This document shows, in pieces, positions 53,552-61,281 of a stretch of DNA of 64,000 nt; within the stretch, counting starts at the first letter, position 1; each line of letters starts with the position of its first letter. Below the pieces are notes generated by a model. That model did no database searches and was not told the DNA's origin. It worked only from the letters and a program-made list of their open reading frames with translations. The stretch is from Microscilla marina ATCC 23134 (GTDB taxonomy: Bacteria > Bacteroidota > Bacteroidia > Cytophagales > Microscillaceae). A program made the translations under genes and the position numbers. The stretch lies in the NCBI RefSeq assembly GCF_000169175.1, contig NZ_AAWS01000002.1, positions 124,001-188,000 of the forward strand, in the 5' to 3' direction.

Positions 53552-54718
53552 ATGAAAACATATATTGGGCTATGCAGTTTCCTGTTTTTGCTGACAATGA
53601 CCAGCTGCGCCCAAAACAAGCAAAACGCCGTGAAACTATTGAGTATGGAAGCGTTAGAGAAAATGGAAACTATAGACCCTGAAGAAGCTATTAAAAAGCC
53701 TGAAGATGTGGTTAAATTAAATTTTGCGGATTTAGGGAAACAGTATATTCAGGAGCTAGGTAAATTTACTAACTTACAATATTTAAAGTTAGAAGCTAAT
53801 AAGTTAGATGAGGTTCCTGTGGAGCTTTTTAAGCTTAAAAATTTACAATACCTCAATATTTCATCTAACCAAATAAGCAAATTATCGGCTGACTTTGGGA
53901 AGTTAAAATCTTTACAGGTTTTATATTTAGGTAATAACCCATTAGAAAGCTTACCTAAAGAGTTTGTGAATTTAAGTAATTTGAAGTTTTTAAGCTTGAT
54001 TAATACCAAGATTAAGTCTTATCCAACGGAGTTAGACAAGCTAAAAAATTTAGAGCAATTAGTGTTACAAAATGCTAATATAACTACATTACCTGAGCAG
54101 TTTGGTAAGCTCAGTTCTTTGAAAGAAGTTTACTTAAACTACAATCCTGAAATTGACCTTAAACAAGTGTCAAAGGTTTTATCTAAGTTGCCAAATTTGG
54201 ATGAAATAGTACTAACCAATAGTAACATAAAGGCTTTGCCATCAGAATTGACAGGCTTAAACCATCTCAAAAAGTTCTCTATTGATGCTAAAGTACTAGA
54301 TATTCAACAAGCCCTCACAATACTCAAAAAATTACCTAAACTAGAGTTTATATATATATACAAACTTTCAGCTCTTCCAGTAGAAGTAAAAGAGCTAAGA
54401 CAGCTTAAGAAAGCAATGTTTTGGTTACAAAGACCAACCCAATCAGATTGGGAATCTCTATTTAATAACTTAGCAATGTTAGGATCTTTAGAAGATTTAC
54501 AGGTTTATGGAGGAGGAGGTAAGGCTATACCTAAACAAATAGAGCAATTTCAGAAATTGAAATCCTTGCGTTTAGCTGGGAATGGTTTAACAACGCTTCC
54601 CGAAGAAATAAAAAACCTTACAAACCTTAAGCTTCTAAACTTGGAAATGAATAAGTTCCCCCCCGAAGAAAAAGCCCGCATCAAAAAACTATTACCCAAT
54701 ACTGAGATTAAGTTTTAA
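53552..54718 (+). CDS. LRR lipoprotein, array copy 3
   Basis: This 388-aa protein has the same signal (LLTMTSC) and start block as copy 2. The repeats differ at most variable positions: LKNLQYLNISSNQISKLS, LGNNPLESLPKEFVNLSNLK, LAGNGLTTLPEEIKNLTNLK. A non-canonical central part (DAKVLDIQQALTILKKLPKL) interrupts the LRRs in every copy at the same place. It ends FPPEEKARIKKLLPNTEIKF. It has its own terminator and start signals, so copies could be expressed separately. Confidence 0.9.
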   Translation: MKTYIGLCSFLFLLTMTSCAQNKQNAVKLLSMEALEKMETIDPEEAIKKPEDVVKLNFADLGKQYIQELGKFTNLQYLKLEANKLDEVPVELFKLKNLQYLNISSNQISKLSADFGKLKSLQVLYLGNNPLESLPKEFVNLSNLKFLSLINTKIKSYPTELDKLKNLEQLVLQNANITTLPEQFGKLSSLKEVYLNYNPEIDLKQVSKVLSKLPNLDEIVLTNSNIKALPSELTGLNHLKKFSIDAKVLDIQQALTILKKLPKLEFIYIYKLSALPVEVKELRQLKKAMFWLQRPTQSDWESLFNNLAMLGSLEDLQVYGGGGKAIPKQIEQFQKLKSLRLAGNGLTTLPEEIKNLTNLKLLNLEMNKFPPEEKARIKKLLPNTEIKF

Positions 54719-54741
54719 ACAAAAAGTTTTAGTATATTGGC

Positions 54742-54775
54742 AAGCCTTGTTCCTGTGTGGGGCAGGGCTTTTTTT
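54742..54775 (+). terminator. Intrinsic terminator, LRR array unit 3
   Basis: AAGCCTTG (54742-54749) pairs with CAGGGCTT (54763-54770), then a T run. It has the same stem as the two preceding units. Confidence 0.85.
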
Positions 54776-54796
54776 ATGGACGAAAATCTGAATAAT

Positions 54797-55960
54797 ATGA
54801 AAAGATATATTGGGCTATGTGGCTTCCTGCTTTTGCTGACAATGACCAGTTGTGCCCAAAACAAGCAAAACGCCGTGAAACTATTGAGTATGGAAGCGTT
54901 AGAGAAACTAGAGCGAATACACCCCGAAAAAGCATTGGAGAAGCCAGAGGAGGTAATGAAATTAGAGCTAACAGGAGGATCATTTAATGATGTGATACCA
55001 AAGCTTAAGTCATTTAAAAACCTTCAATATCTTTCTTTAGAAAGTTGTAATTTGGGTAAAATACCTGGGGTTGTATTTGATTTGAAACAGTTACAAGTAT
55101 TGAATGTAGTAGGAAATAAGCTGAGTATTTTGCCTAAGCAAATAGGCTCGCTTGTAAACTTGCAAAAGTTAGAAGTTGCATTTAACCCTTTTACACAACT
55201 GCCAGCAGAAATAGGAAAGTTAGAAAAGTTAGAGCATCTGAACTTGTCAGGTGTTCAATTATCGTCTTATCCTTCTGAGTTTACCAAATTAAATAATCTA
55301 AAGGAGGTTATTTTACAACAAAGTAACATTACATCTTTACCAGAGCAGTATAAAGGCTTATCATCTTTAAGTTCTATATGGTTAAACCAGAATCCAAATC
55401 TTAACCTGTCAGAAACATTTAAGGTGCTGTCTACATTGCCAAAGTTGGCTGAAGTAATACTTACAGATTCTGATATAAAAGTGTTATCAACCGATCTACC
55501 TGTATTACCTTCTTTAAAGAAGCTACTGGTAGATGCTAAAAATCTAGATGTAAAGCAATCTATTCCGTTTTTGAAAAAACTAAGTGGATTAAAGCATTTG
55601 TATTTAGAGAATGTAAGTAAGGTACCAGAAAACCTTGAGCAACTAACTCAAGTAAAAGAATTAGTTTTACGTTTGAGAATGGAGAATAAAGAGGATATAC
55701 AGCAATTATTTGCAAATATTGAAGCGATGTCTTCGCTTAATCTATTACAGGTTTATGGTGTGAAATCATTGCCTACAAATATAGGAGAACTAACAAACTT
55801 AACTACATTAAATTTAAGGGGAAATTTTTTAAAAACACTTCCAGAAGAAATTAAGAGCCTTAGCAATCTTAAGTTGCTAGATTTACAAATCAATAGCTTC
55901 CCTCCCGAAGAAAAAGCCCGCATCAAAAAACTATTACCCAATACCGAGATTAAGTTTTAA
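54797..55960 (+). CDS. LRR lipoprotein, array copy 4
   Basis: This 387-aa protein has signal LLLLTMTSC and the same start block. Its LRR surface residues differ from copies 2 and 3 (LESCNLGKIPGVVFDLKQLQ, LRGNFLKTLPEEIKSLSNLK). It ends FPPEEKARIKKLLPNTEIKF. The sequence after its stop keeps AAACAAAAAGTTTTGGTATAT but then departs from the unit, marking the right edge of the duplication. Confidence 0.9.
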   Translation: MKRYIGLCGFLLLLTMTSCAQNKQNAVKLLSMEALEKLERIHPEKALEKPEEVMKLELTGGSFNDVIPKLKSFKNLQYLSLESCNLGKIPGVVFDLKQLQVLNVVGNKLSILPKQIGSLVNLQKLEVAFNPFTQLPAEIGKLEKLEHLNLSGVQLSSYPSEFTKLNNLKEVILQQSNITSLPEQYKGLSSLSSIWLNQNPNLNLSETFKVLSTLPKLAEVILTDSDIKVLSTDLPVLPSLKKLLVDAKNLDVKQSIPFLKKLSGLKHLYLENVSKVPENLEQLTQVKELVLRLRMENKEDIQQLFANIEAMSSLNLLQVYGVKSLPTNIGELTNLTTLNLRGNFLKTLPEEIKSLSNLKLLDLQINSFPPEEKARIKKLLPNTEIKF

Positions 55961-56088
55961 ACAAAAAGTTTTGGTATATTTACAGTCTCCCAATACATTG
56001 GCAGGCTTTTTTGAACATAGCCCGAAAAACAAATTGTTGGTACTCTTTCTATAGTCTTAAAAATTCTCTTAACAGTCAAACTTAAAAA

Positions 56089-56853
56089 ATGATGAATCAC
56101 TTCAAATCCACAATAACCTTGTTTTTAATTTTAACGGCGTGAGGGTACCCGAAAGCCCAAAACAGTAAAAGAAACGCTTAAAAACCCTAAGGTTGCCAGA
56201 AGTGGCACTACTGAGAAGAAGGGAAAGTATAAGTCACTGGAGGAAGCACTCAAAACTCCTGAGGATGTAACTGATCTAGATTTGGATTTGAAACAGCTCA
56301 CCGCTATGCCTGGAGAAATCGGGGAACTGACAAATTTGAAGCATTTGTCTTTGAGCAAAAATGAACTTAACACCTTGCCTGCGACTATAGGAGAGATGAA
56401 AAACCTGGAGTCGTTACTTTTTTGCCTGGTGAAATTGGAAACCTGAACAATTTAGAGAATTTACGTTTGAATAAGAACAAACTTACCACTTTGCCCCCAA
56501 CTATAGGGCAATTACAAAATTTGGAGGAGTTGCACTTGGATGATAACAAACTCACTACTTTACCTTCGGATATTGGGCAGCTAAAAAAACTAAAGGAGTT
56601 GTATGTTTGGAAGAATCAACTCACGATTTTACCTTCATCTATTGGGAATCTGACAAAATTGAAAGGATTGTATTTATCTAGAAATCAATTGAGTTCTTTG
56701 CCAGACAACATTGCTGCACTTAAAAGTTTAGAAGTGTTGAATTTGGATAATAACAAATTAACTAACTTGCCTTTGGCTATACTTAAGTTGAAGAGTTTAA
56801 AGATGTTGGATTTGCATAGTAACCAGCTCACTAGTGTAACAGGAATGAAATAA
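56089..56853 (+). pseudogene. Degenerate LRR lipoprotein gene, more distant relative
   Basis: It starts MMNHFKSTITLFLILTA, then TGA at 56140-56142 where the lipobox Cys (TGC/TGT) is expected. After a frame slip it reads TVKETLKNPKVARSGTTEKK, then canonical LRRs. Another slip near 56425 moves the rest (LRLNKNKLTTLPPTIGQ onward) to the frame 56422-56853. The repeats are regular 23-residue LRRs, unlike those of the main array. The last frame alone could still make a 143-aa protein, but no signal peptide would be present. Confidence 0.8.
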
Positions 56854-56900
56854 ATGTAATATTAATTATTATCTTTGGGTTGTAGCAAAATTTAGCAACC

Positions 56901-58153
56901 ATGAACAGAGGCAAAGCATTACCCAAGTTAGAACTTAGCACTCGCCAGCATCAGCTTTTGAGTGCCTATCTCAATAAGCGAACAGTTCCAAAGCATTATG
57001 AACAACGCATTCATATTATCCTTCGGGCTTTTGATGGCTGGAGCAATCGTAAAATACACCTTGAATACACCCTGCATGTGATGACTGTGTCTAAGTGGCG
57101 TAATCGCTGGTTGGCTCACTACAAAGATTTGTGTGCCTATGAACTAGAGGAAAAGACTACGGGTGCACTTTTGCTTTCGAAGATGCTTTCGTTGCTTTCA
57201 GATCAGGCTCGTCCAGGCACCCCCTCACGCATTAGCTTGTCGGAAAAGGAGAGCTTGGTGGCATTGGCTTGCAAAAAGCCCGAAGATTTTGGAATACCTC
57301 TGAGTCATTGGAATCGGGAGGAGTTAGCTAAGTTCGCTATGAAAATGGGTATTGTTCAACAAATTTCTCCACGTTATGTGAGTAAGATTTTAAAAAAAGC
57401 GGGCGATTCGTCCTCACAAAAATAGCTATTGGTTGTTTCCCAAAATAGATAATTGGGAAAGTTTTAAGGCTCAGGTGGAAATGATTTGCGACCTGATTCT
57501 GGAAGCCACTCACCCTCACCAACCACTTTTAAACAAACATCTAATAAGTGTAGATGAGAAGAGCGGAATCCAAGCCTTGGAGCGAATCATTACTTCAAAT
57601 AATGGAAGCCAACGCTTGGAATATGAGTACAAACGTCATGGAACTACCTGCCTGATGGATGTAGAAAATGGAGAAATCTCTTAATGATACACGTAATGAA
57701 CAGGATTTCCTATCTTTTATCAAGGTGTTGATAGAAAAATACCCTGTAAATGATGATATAACTATCATTGCCGACAATTTAAATACTCACATGTTTGCTT
57801 CTCTTGTAAAATGGGTAGCAAAACAAATAGATTTTCAGGGGGATTTGGGTGAAAAAAGAGGAGGAGGCATTTTAAAGTCTATGGTAAGTAGGAAAGCGTT
57901 TTTAGAGGACAAAAGTCATCGGATTAGGTTTGTTTTTACACCAAGGCATTGTTCCTGGTTAAACCCTATTGAAAACTGGTTCTCCAAAATTCAAAGGCAA
58001 CTCATCAGCCGGACAAGCTTTACATCTAAAAGCATGCTTTGTGAAACAATAGAAAGATATATCAATTGTTACAATCAGCATTGGCTAAAGCCTTTGAAAT
58101 GGAAGTTCAAAGGCTTTATAAAGGAAAAGGAAATTAATATCATATTAACTTAG
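56901..58153 (+). pseudogene. IS630-family transposase, split by two frame changes
   Basis: Frame 1 (56901-57425) carries the helix-turn-helix part (IHIILRAFDGWSNRKIHLEY, SKWRNRW) and PGTPSRISLSEKESL. After a shift near 57395, frame 2 (to 57684) gives RPHKNSYWLFPK and the first catalytic Asp in ISVDEKSGIQAL. After a second shift near 57675, frame 3 (to 58153) gives the second Asp in IIADNLNTH and the Glu in HCSWLNPIENWFSKIQRQL. All DDE residues survive. A programmed frameshift at one site is conceivable, but two shifts argue for decay. IS ends were not identified. Confidence 0.85.
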
Positions 58154-58160
58154 TTCCTAG

Positions 58161-58420
58161 TGCACTAGGAGCTAAATTCCTACTACATTAGCTTCGCAGA
58201 GCTCGCCACAGCAGAGCTGCCCCGATGAAATGAATCGGGATTTAGAAATAGGCTCAGTTCTTCGGAGTCTTTAGCCTGCTGACTTTACTTAAAAAAGTTT
58301 GCGTAGCTACGGTTCCGATAGCCATCGGAATTCAGAAAGTGAACTCTGCGCGCTTTTTGAAGTGCGTCAGCAAACAAAATACTCTCGAATAAATAGCGTA
58401 TTTATTAAATCCCCAGCGCA
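58161..58420 (+). mobile_element. 260-bp MITE-like element C, copy 2, CTAG target duplication
   Basis: The ends are TGCACTAGG and CCAGCGCA, flanked by CTAG at 58157-58160 and 58421-58424. The interior matches 11380-11567, with about 70 extra bases (near 58195-58260) that include the palindromic GAGCTCGCCACAGCAGAGCT motif. It lies directly after the IS630 stop codon and may have removed that element's right end. Confidence 0.8.
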
Positions 58421-58615
58421 CTAGTGGTCAGGTTTTCCTATTTTCAAAAAAAATTTAATATTTTTGTAATAGCTTTGTTTTCAGGCAATTACAATCTTAT
58501 AGTTCATTCAGGAACTGTTCTTTTCAGGTATTCCATTCAAGCAATTTCAATGTTTATAAATAACAGGTTACCCTCAAGTGATATTGACTTCAAGTTGAAA
58601 CAGAAAAAACAAACT

Positions 58616-59179
58616 TTACTCAGGGTAAATTGCTACAGCTTCTATCTCTACCAAAATATCGGGACGAGCCAGTCGGTACACTCCTAAAGTAGTGCGGGCA
58701 ACCTTCGTAGGGTTTTGCGCATTGTTAAAAAACTTATTATATGCTTTGAACCAAGCGTCAAAATCAGGCTCCTGGCTGTTTTGGGCATCAGGTGCAATGT
58801 ATACTCTTAAATATACCACATCTTTCATTTCCAAGCCCGCCTCCTGCAATATTTTTTCAATGCGTTGGAGCGTATGAATGCTTTGGGTGTATGTATCTCC
58901 CCGGCGCTTGTGTGCATTGGTTTTGGCTGCAGTAGAGTCTAGCAATGGAGCTACTAGTCCACTGGTCAAAAAAGTTTTTTTTCCTTTGGGTATGGCTACT
59001 CCCCGTAGTATAGACGATGTCGGATTGTCGTAGCGCTTAATTTGGAGATTTTCTGGCTCTTTAGGTTTTCTTTCTGTGGTTTTATTTTTGGTCTCACCAT
59101 TAGTTGGGGCACTTTGTTTACTTTGACAAGCTGTTATCAGGCTTAGCCAAACCATACACTGGAGTAATTTTGCTGTCAT
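58616..59179 (-). CDS. RidA/YjgF-family lipoprotein
   Basis: This 187-aa protein has a lipobox signal ending LSLITAC and a low-complexity Lys/Glu/Asn linker. A RidA domain follows (about 62-185), with RTTLGVYRLARPDILVEIEA (Arg and Glu of the active cleft), EAGLEMKDVVYLRVYIAPD, and YNKFFNNAQNPTKVARTT. Cytoplasmic RidA deaminates reactive enamine/imine intermediates; an exported, lipid-anchored version would act elsewhere, and its substrate is unknown. A dead alpha/beta-hydrolase fragment lies just upstream. Confidence 0.9.
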   Translation of the reverse strand: MTAKLLQCMVWLSLITACQSKQSAPTNGETKNKTTERKPKEPENLQIKRYDNPTSSILRGVAIPKGKKTFLTSGLVAPLLDSTAAKTNAHKRRGDTYTQSIHTLQRIEKILQEAGLEMKDVVYLRVYIAPDAQNSQEPDFDAWFKAYNKFFNNAQNPTKVARTTLGVYRLARPDILVEIEAVAIYPE

Positions 59180-59184
59180 ATTGC

Positions 59185-59280
59185 TTACAAATTTAGGTGT
59201 TGAATAAATTCAGTCATTTTTTTAAGCGTAGCTTTTGGGTATTCTTTATGAAGAGCGTGTCCACAATTGGGCAACCTAAC
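59185..59280 (-). pseudogene. C-terminal stump of an alpha/beta hydrolase
   Basis: The minus strand reads RLPNCGHALHKEYPKATLKK, then MTEFIQHLNL-stop. This is the G-H-x-x-x-x-E-x-P end of an alpha/beta hydrolase with its catalytic His. No in-frame start or nucleophile elbow is present upstream, so the gene has been cut. It ends 5 bp from the RidA gene start and may have been its operon partner. Confidence 0.6.
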
Positions 59281-59887
59281 TATTGTTCAATGCCCAAAAG
59301 AATAAAAAAAACTCGAAATAGGGCAGACTTAGGTCAACTATCTTGTTGAAAATTTTAAGTAGATTTAGTTTACAGGTTTGTTAAAGTGGGCAAGTGTTTG
59401 ATGAATTCAAAAAAACGATGGTTTTATAGTAGTACTTGGCATACAGGCAATCAAAAAGGCTACTCTACCCTACTATTTTTTCGCCTCGGTTTGTGTCTCC
59501 GCAAATCGCTGGGGGTTTCGATCATCTCGTGAAGACACCATAGCCGTCAGGCTACTATTTTTTTACCCCTGAAACATCTTTTAGTATTCAAATTTTGGCG
59601 ATTCGATCAGCGCGTGGGGACACTCGCTGAGGCGGTGACAATATTTTTAAGTGATTTTTTTACTATGCTTCTCTTAGCCTGACGGCTATGGTGAAGACAC
59701 GAGCTGAGGCGATGACGGTACTTTTGAAAAACCTACAGTTTTACTGTGCTGAGCTCAACGAAGTTAAAAGCTGGGTAGAGTACAAAAAGGCAAATGAAGT
59801 ACTTCTTTTTATTTTTTCTTCTGGTTTGTTGCCAAAAAATGGTATTTTTACACCTGTTTTTCTTTATCTAACCCCCTTATTTTGTAA
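59281..59887. other. Repeat-rich intergenic region with 19-bp inverted repeat
   Basis: CACCATAGCCGTCAGGCTA (59536-59554) is the exact reverse complement of 59675-59693. Short pieces such as GTGAAGACAC, CGCCTCGG and GAGCTCAACGAAGTTAAAAG recur here and near 11041-11100 and 38560-38770. No gene is recognised. Confidence 0.65.
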
Positions 59888-61210
59888 ATGATGATGAGAG
59901 TAGGCGATCGTTATGAGTATGACCCTGAACATGATACTTTAGATAAAAAAGGCTTAGGAACAGTTTACCGTGCAGTAGATACCCAAGAAAATAGGGTAGT
60001 AGCGCTGAAGTGTATTTCACCTGACTTGTTGCCTGCCCACTACGATCTGGCTGATGAGATAGAACGGGTAAAATACCACTCAGACGAAAACCTGGTGCGG
60101 TATTACGATGTGTTCGAGCAAGAGCTGCCTGTAGATGTTTCTGCGATTCCTGACAATGTATTGTCGAACACCAATATTGAGATAACTTCTGATGCTGAGG
60201 ATGAAAACACGCTTAAAGAAGAAACTTTGCTGTTTCATATCGTAGTAATGGAGTATGTAGAGGGCAAAACCTTGAATAATTTCCCTATTTACAACCTCAC
60301 AGAAGAATCCCTGCAGCATTTACTGCGCGACATATTGTCAGGCTTGCAATACTTGCACGACCACCGCATTATTCATCGAGATTTGAGGCAAGCCAAAGTG
60401 ATTATCAAAGAAGAGAATGGAGGACTTACGCCAAAGATTTTATACTTTGGACTAAGTGCACAATTGAGCCAGTATATGTCCAACTATGGTTATTTGCCTC
60501 CCGAACGCTTGGGTAAATATGACGAGAGGATTACTGAAATGTCGGATATATGGATGTTTGGGGTGTTGGTGTATGAACTATTGACCAATCAATTGCCTTT
60601 TGGCTCTACCCAAAACGGCACTACCAATGATGTAATCATGGCAAATATTCTGAGTGATCAAATGCAAGGCGATTTAAATAATTTGATTCCCCCCTATGAT
60701 GCCATCGTACAAAAATGCTTAGCAAATGACCCAGAAGAGCGTTATGAGCAAGTAGCCGACTTGATCAAAATGTTTCCCAAAAAGACTGATGAAACAAAAT
60801 ATTCGGCTTTTGAAACCACTAAAGGTTTTGGTGATACAGCGGCCTCGCTTGGGACTACTCAAGAAGAATATGACAAAGAAATATATGGTACCACAAATGT
60901 CGACCAGGTAACGATTGGTGATGCTACTTTTAAACCTGCGGATGGTTCAGACGAGCAGCCTGCTTCAGTGATTAAACCAAAGTCAATGTTCGATACTTTA
61001 GATGAAGTAACCGATTTTGAGGAAGCAAAAGAAAAACGTACCAATAAGTTTCTCATCGTTGCCTTGATACTTTCGGTGATTTTGTCATTGTTTGTGATTT
61101 ATTTTTTAACCCAATATGGCAAAAAGAAATTGGATTATCATCCTATGCCTAACCCTGCCAAACAAGTAGTGGCAGAAGCATTGCATCAAGGCATGACTAC
61201 TCTTTCTTAA
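59888..61210 (+). CDS. Membrane-anchored protein kinase homologue, predicted pseudokinase
   Basis: This 440-aa protein has an N-terminal Ser/Thr kinase fold (about 1-300). The ATP-binding Lys is present (VVALKCIS), as are HRD (163-165), PPERLG and the DIWMFGVLVYELLTNQLPFG helix. The catalytic-loop Asn is Lys170 (HRDLRQAKV instead of HRDLKPxN). The metal-binding DFG Asp is Tyr186 (LYFGLS). An acidic insert (about 75-100) separates the N-lobe strands. One helix (about 387-408, FLIVALILSVILSLFVIYFL) leaves the kinase in the cytoplasm. Loss of both Mg-binding residues suggests a regulatory pseudokinase. It is convergent with a vWA/OmpA lipoprotein gene. Confidence 0.88.
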   Translation: MMMRVGDRYEYDPEHDTLDKKGLGTVYRAVDTQENRVVALKCISPDLLPAHYDLADEIERVKYHSDENLVRYYDVFEQELPVDVSAIPDNVLSNTNIEITSDAEDENTLKEETLLFHIVVMEYVEGKTLNNFPIYNLTEESLQHLLRDILSGLQYLHDHRIIHRDLRQAKVIIKEENGGLTPKILYFGLSAQLSQYMSNYGYLPPERLGKYDERITEMSDIWMFGVLVYELLTNQLPFGSTQNGTTNDVIMANILSDQMQGDLNNLIPPYDAIVQKCLANDPEERYEQVADLIKMFPKKTDETKYSAFETTKGFGDTAASLGTTQEEYDKEIYGTTNVDQVTIGDATFKPADGSDEQPASVIKPKSMFDTLDEVTDFEEAKEKRTNKFLIVALILSVILSLFVIYFLTQYGKKKLDYHPMPNPAKQVVAEALHQGMTTLS

Positions 61211-61221
61211 GAAAAATTAAA

Positions 61222-61266
61222 CCTGGGGCGCAAAAGTCGTTCAAGAAGGTGATTTAGTGCCCCAGG
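61222..61266. terminator. Possible bidirectional terminator stem between convergent genes
   Basis: CCTGGGGC (61222-61229) pairs with GCCCCAGG (61259-61266) across a loop of about 29 bases. It lies between the stop codons of the pseudokinase and vWA/OmpA genes. There is no T run, so the call is weak. Confidence 0.4.
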
Positions 61267-61281
61267 GTCTAAAGCAAATAC

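Noticed and set aside
56140-56142. In-frame TGA in the LRR gene considered as selenocysteine
   Set aside because: It replaces the lipobox Cys, no SECIS-like hairpin was noted, and further frameshifts follow, so decay is simpler.
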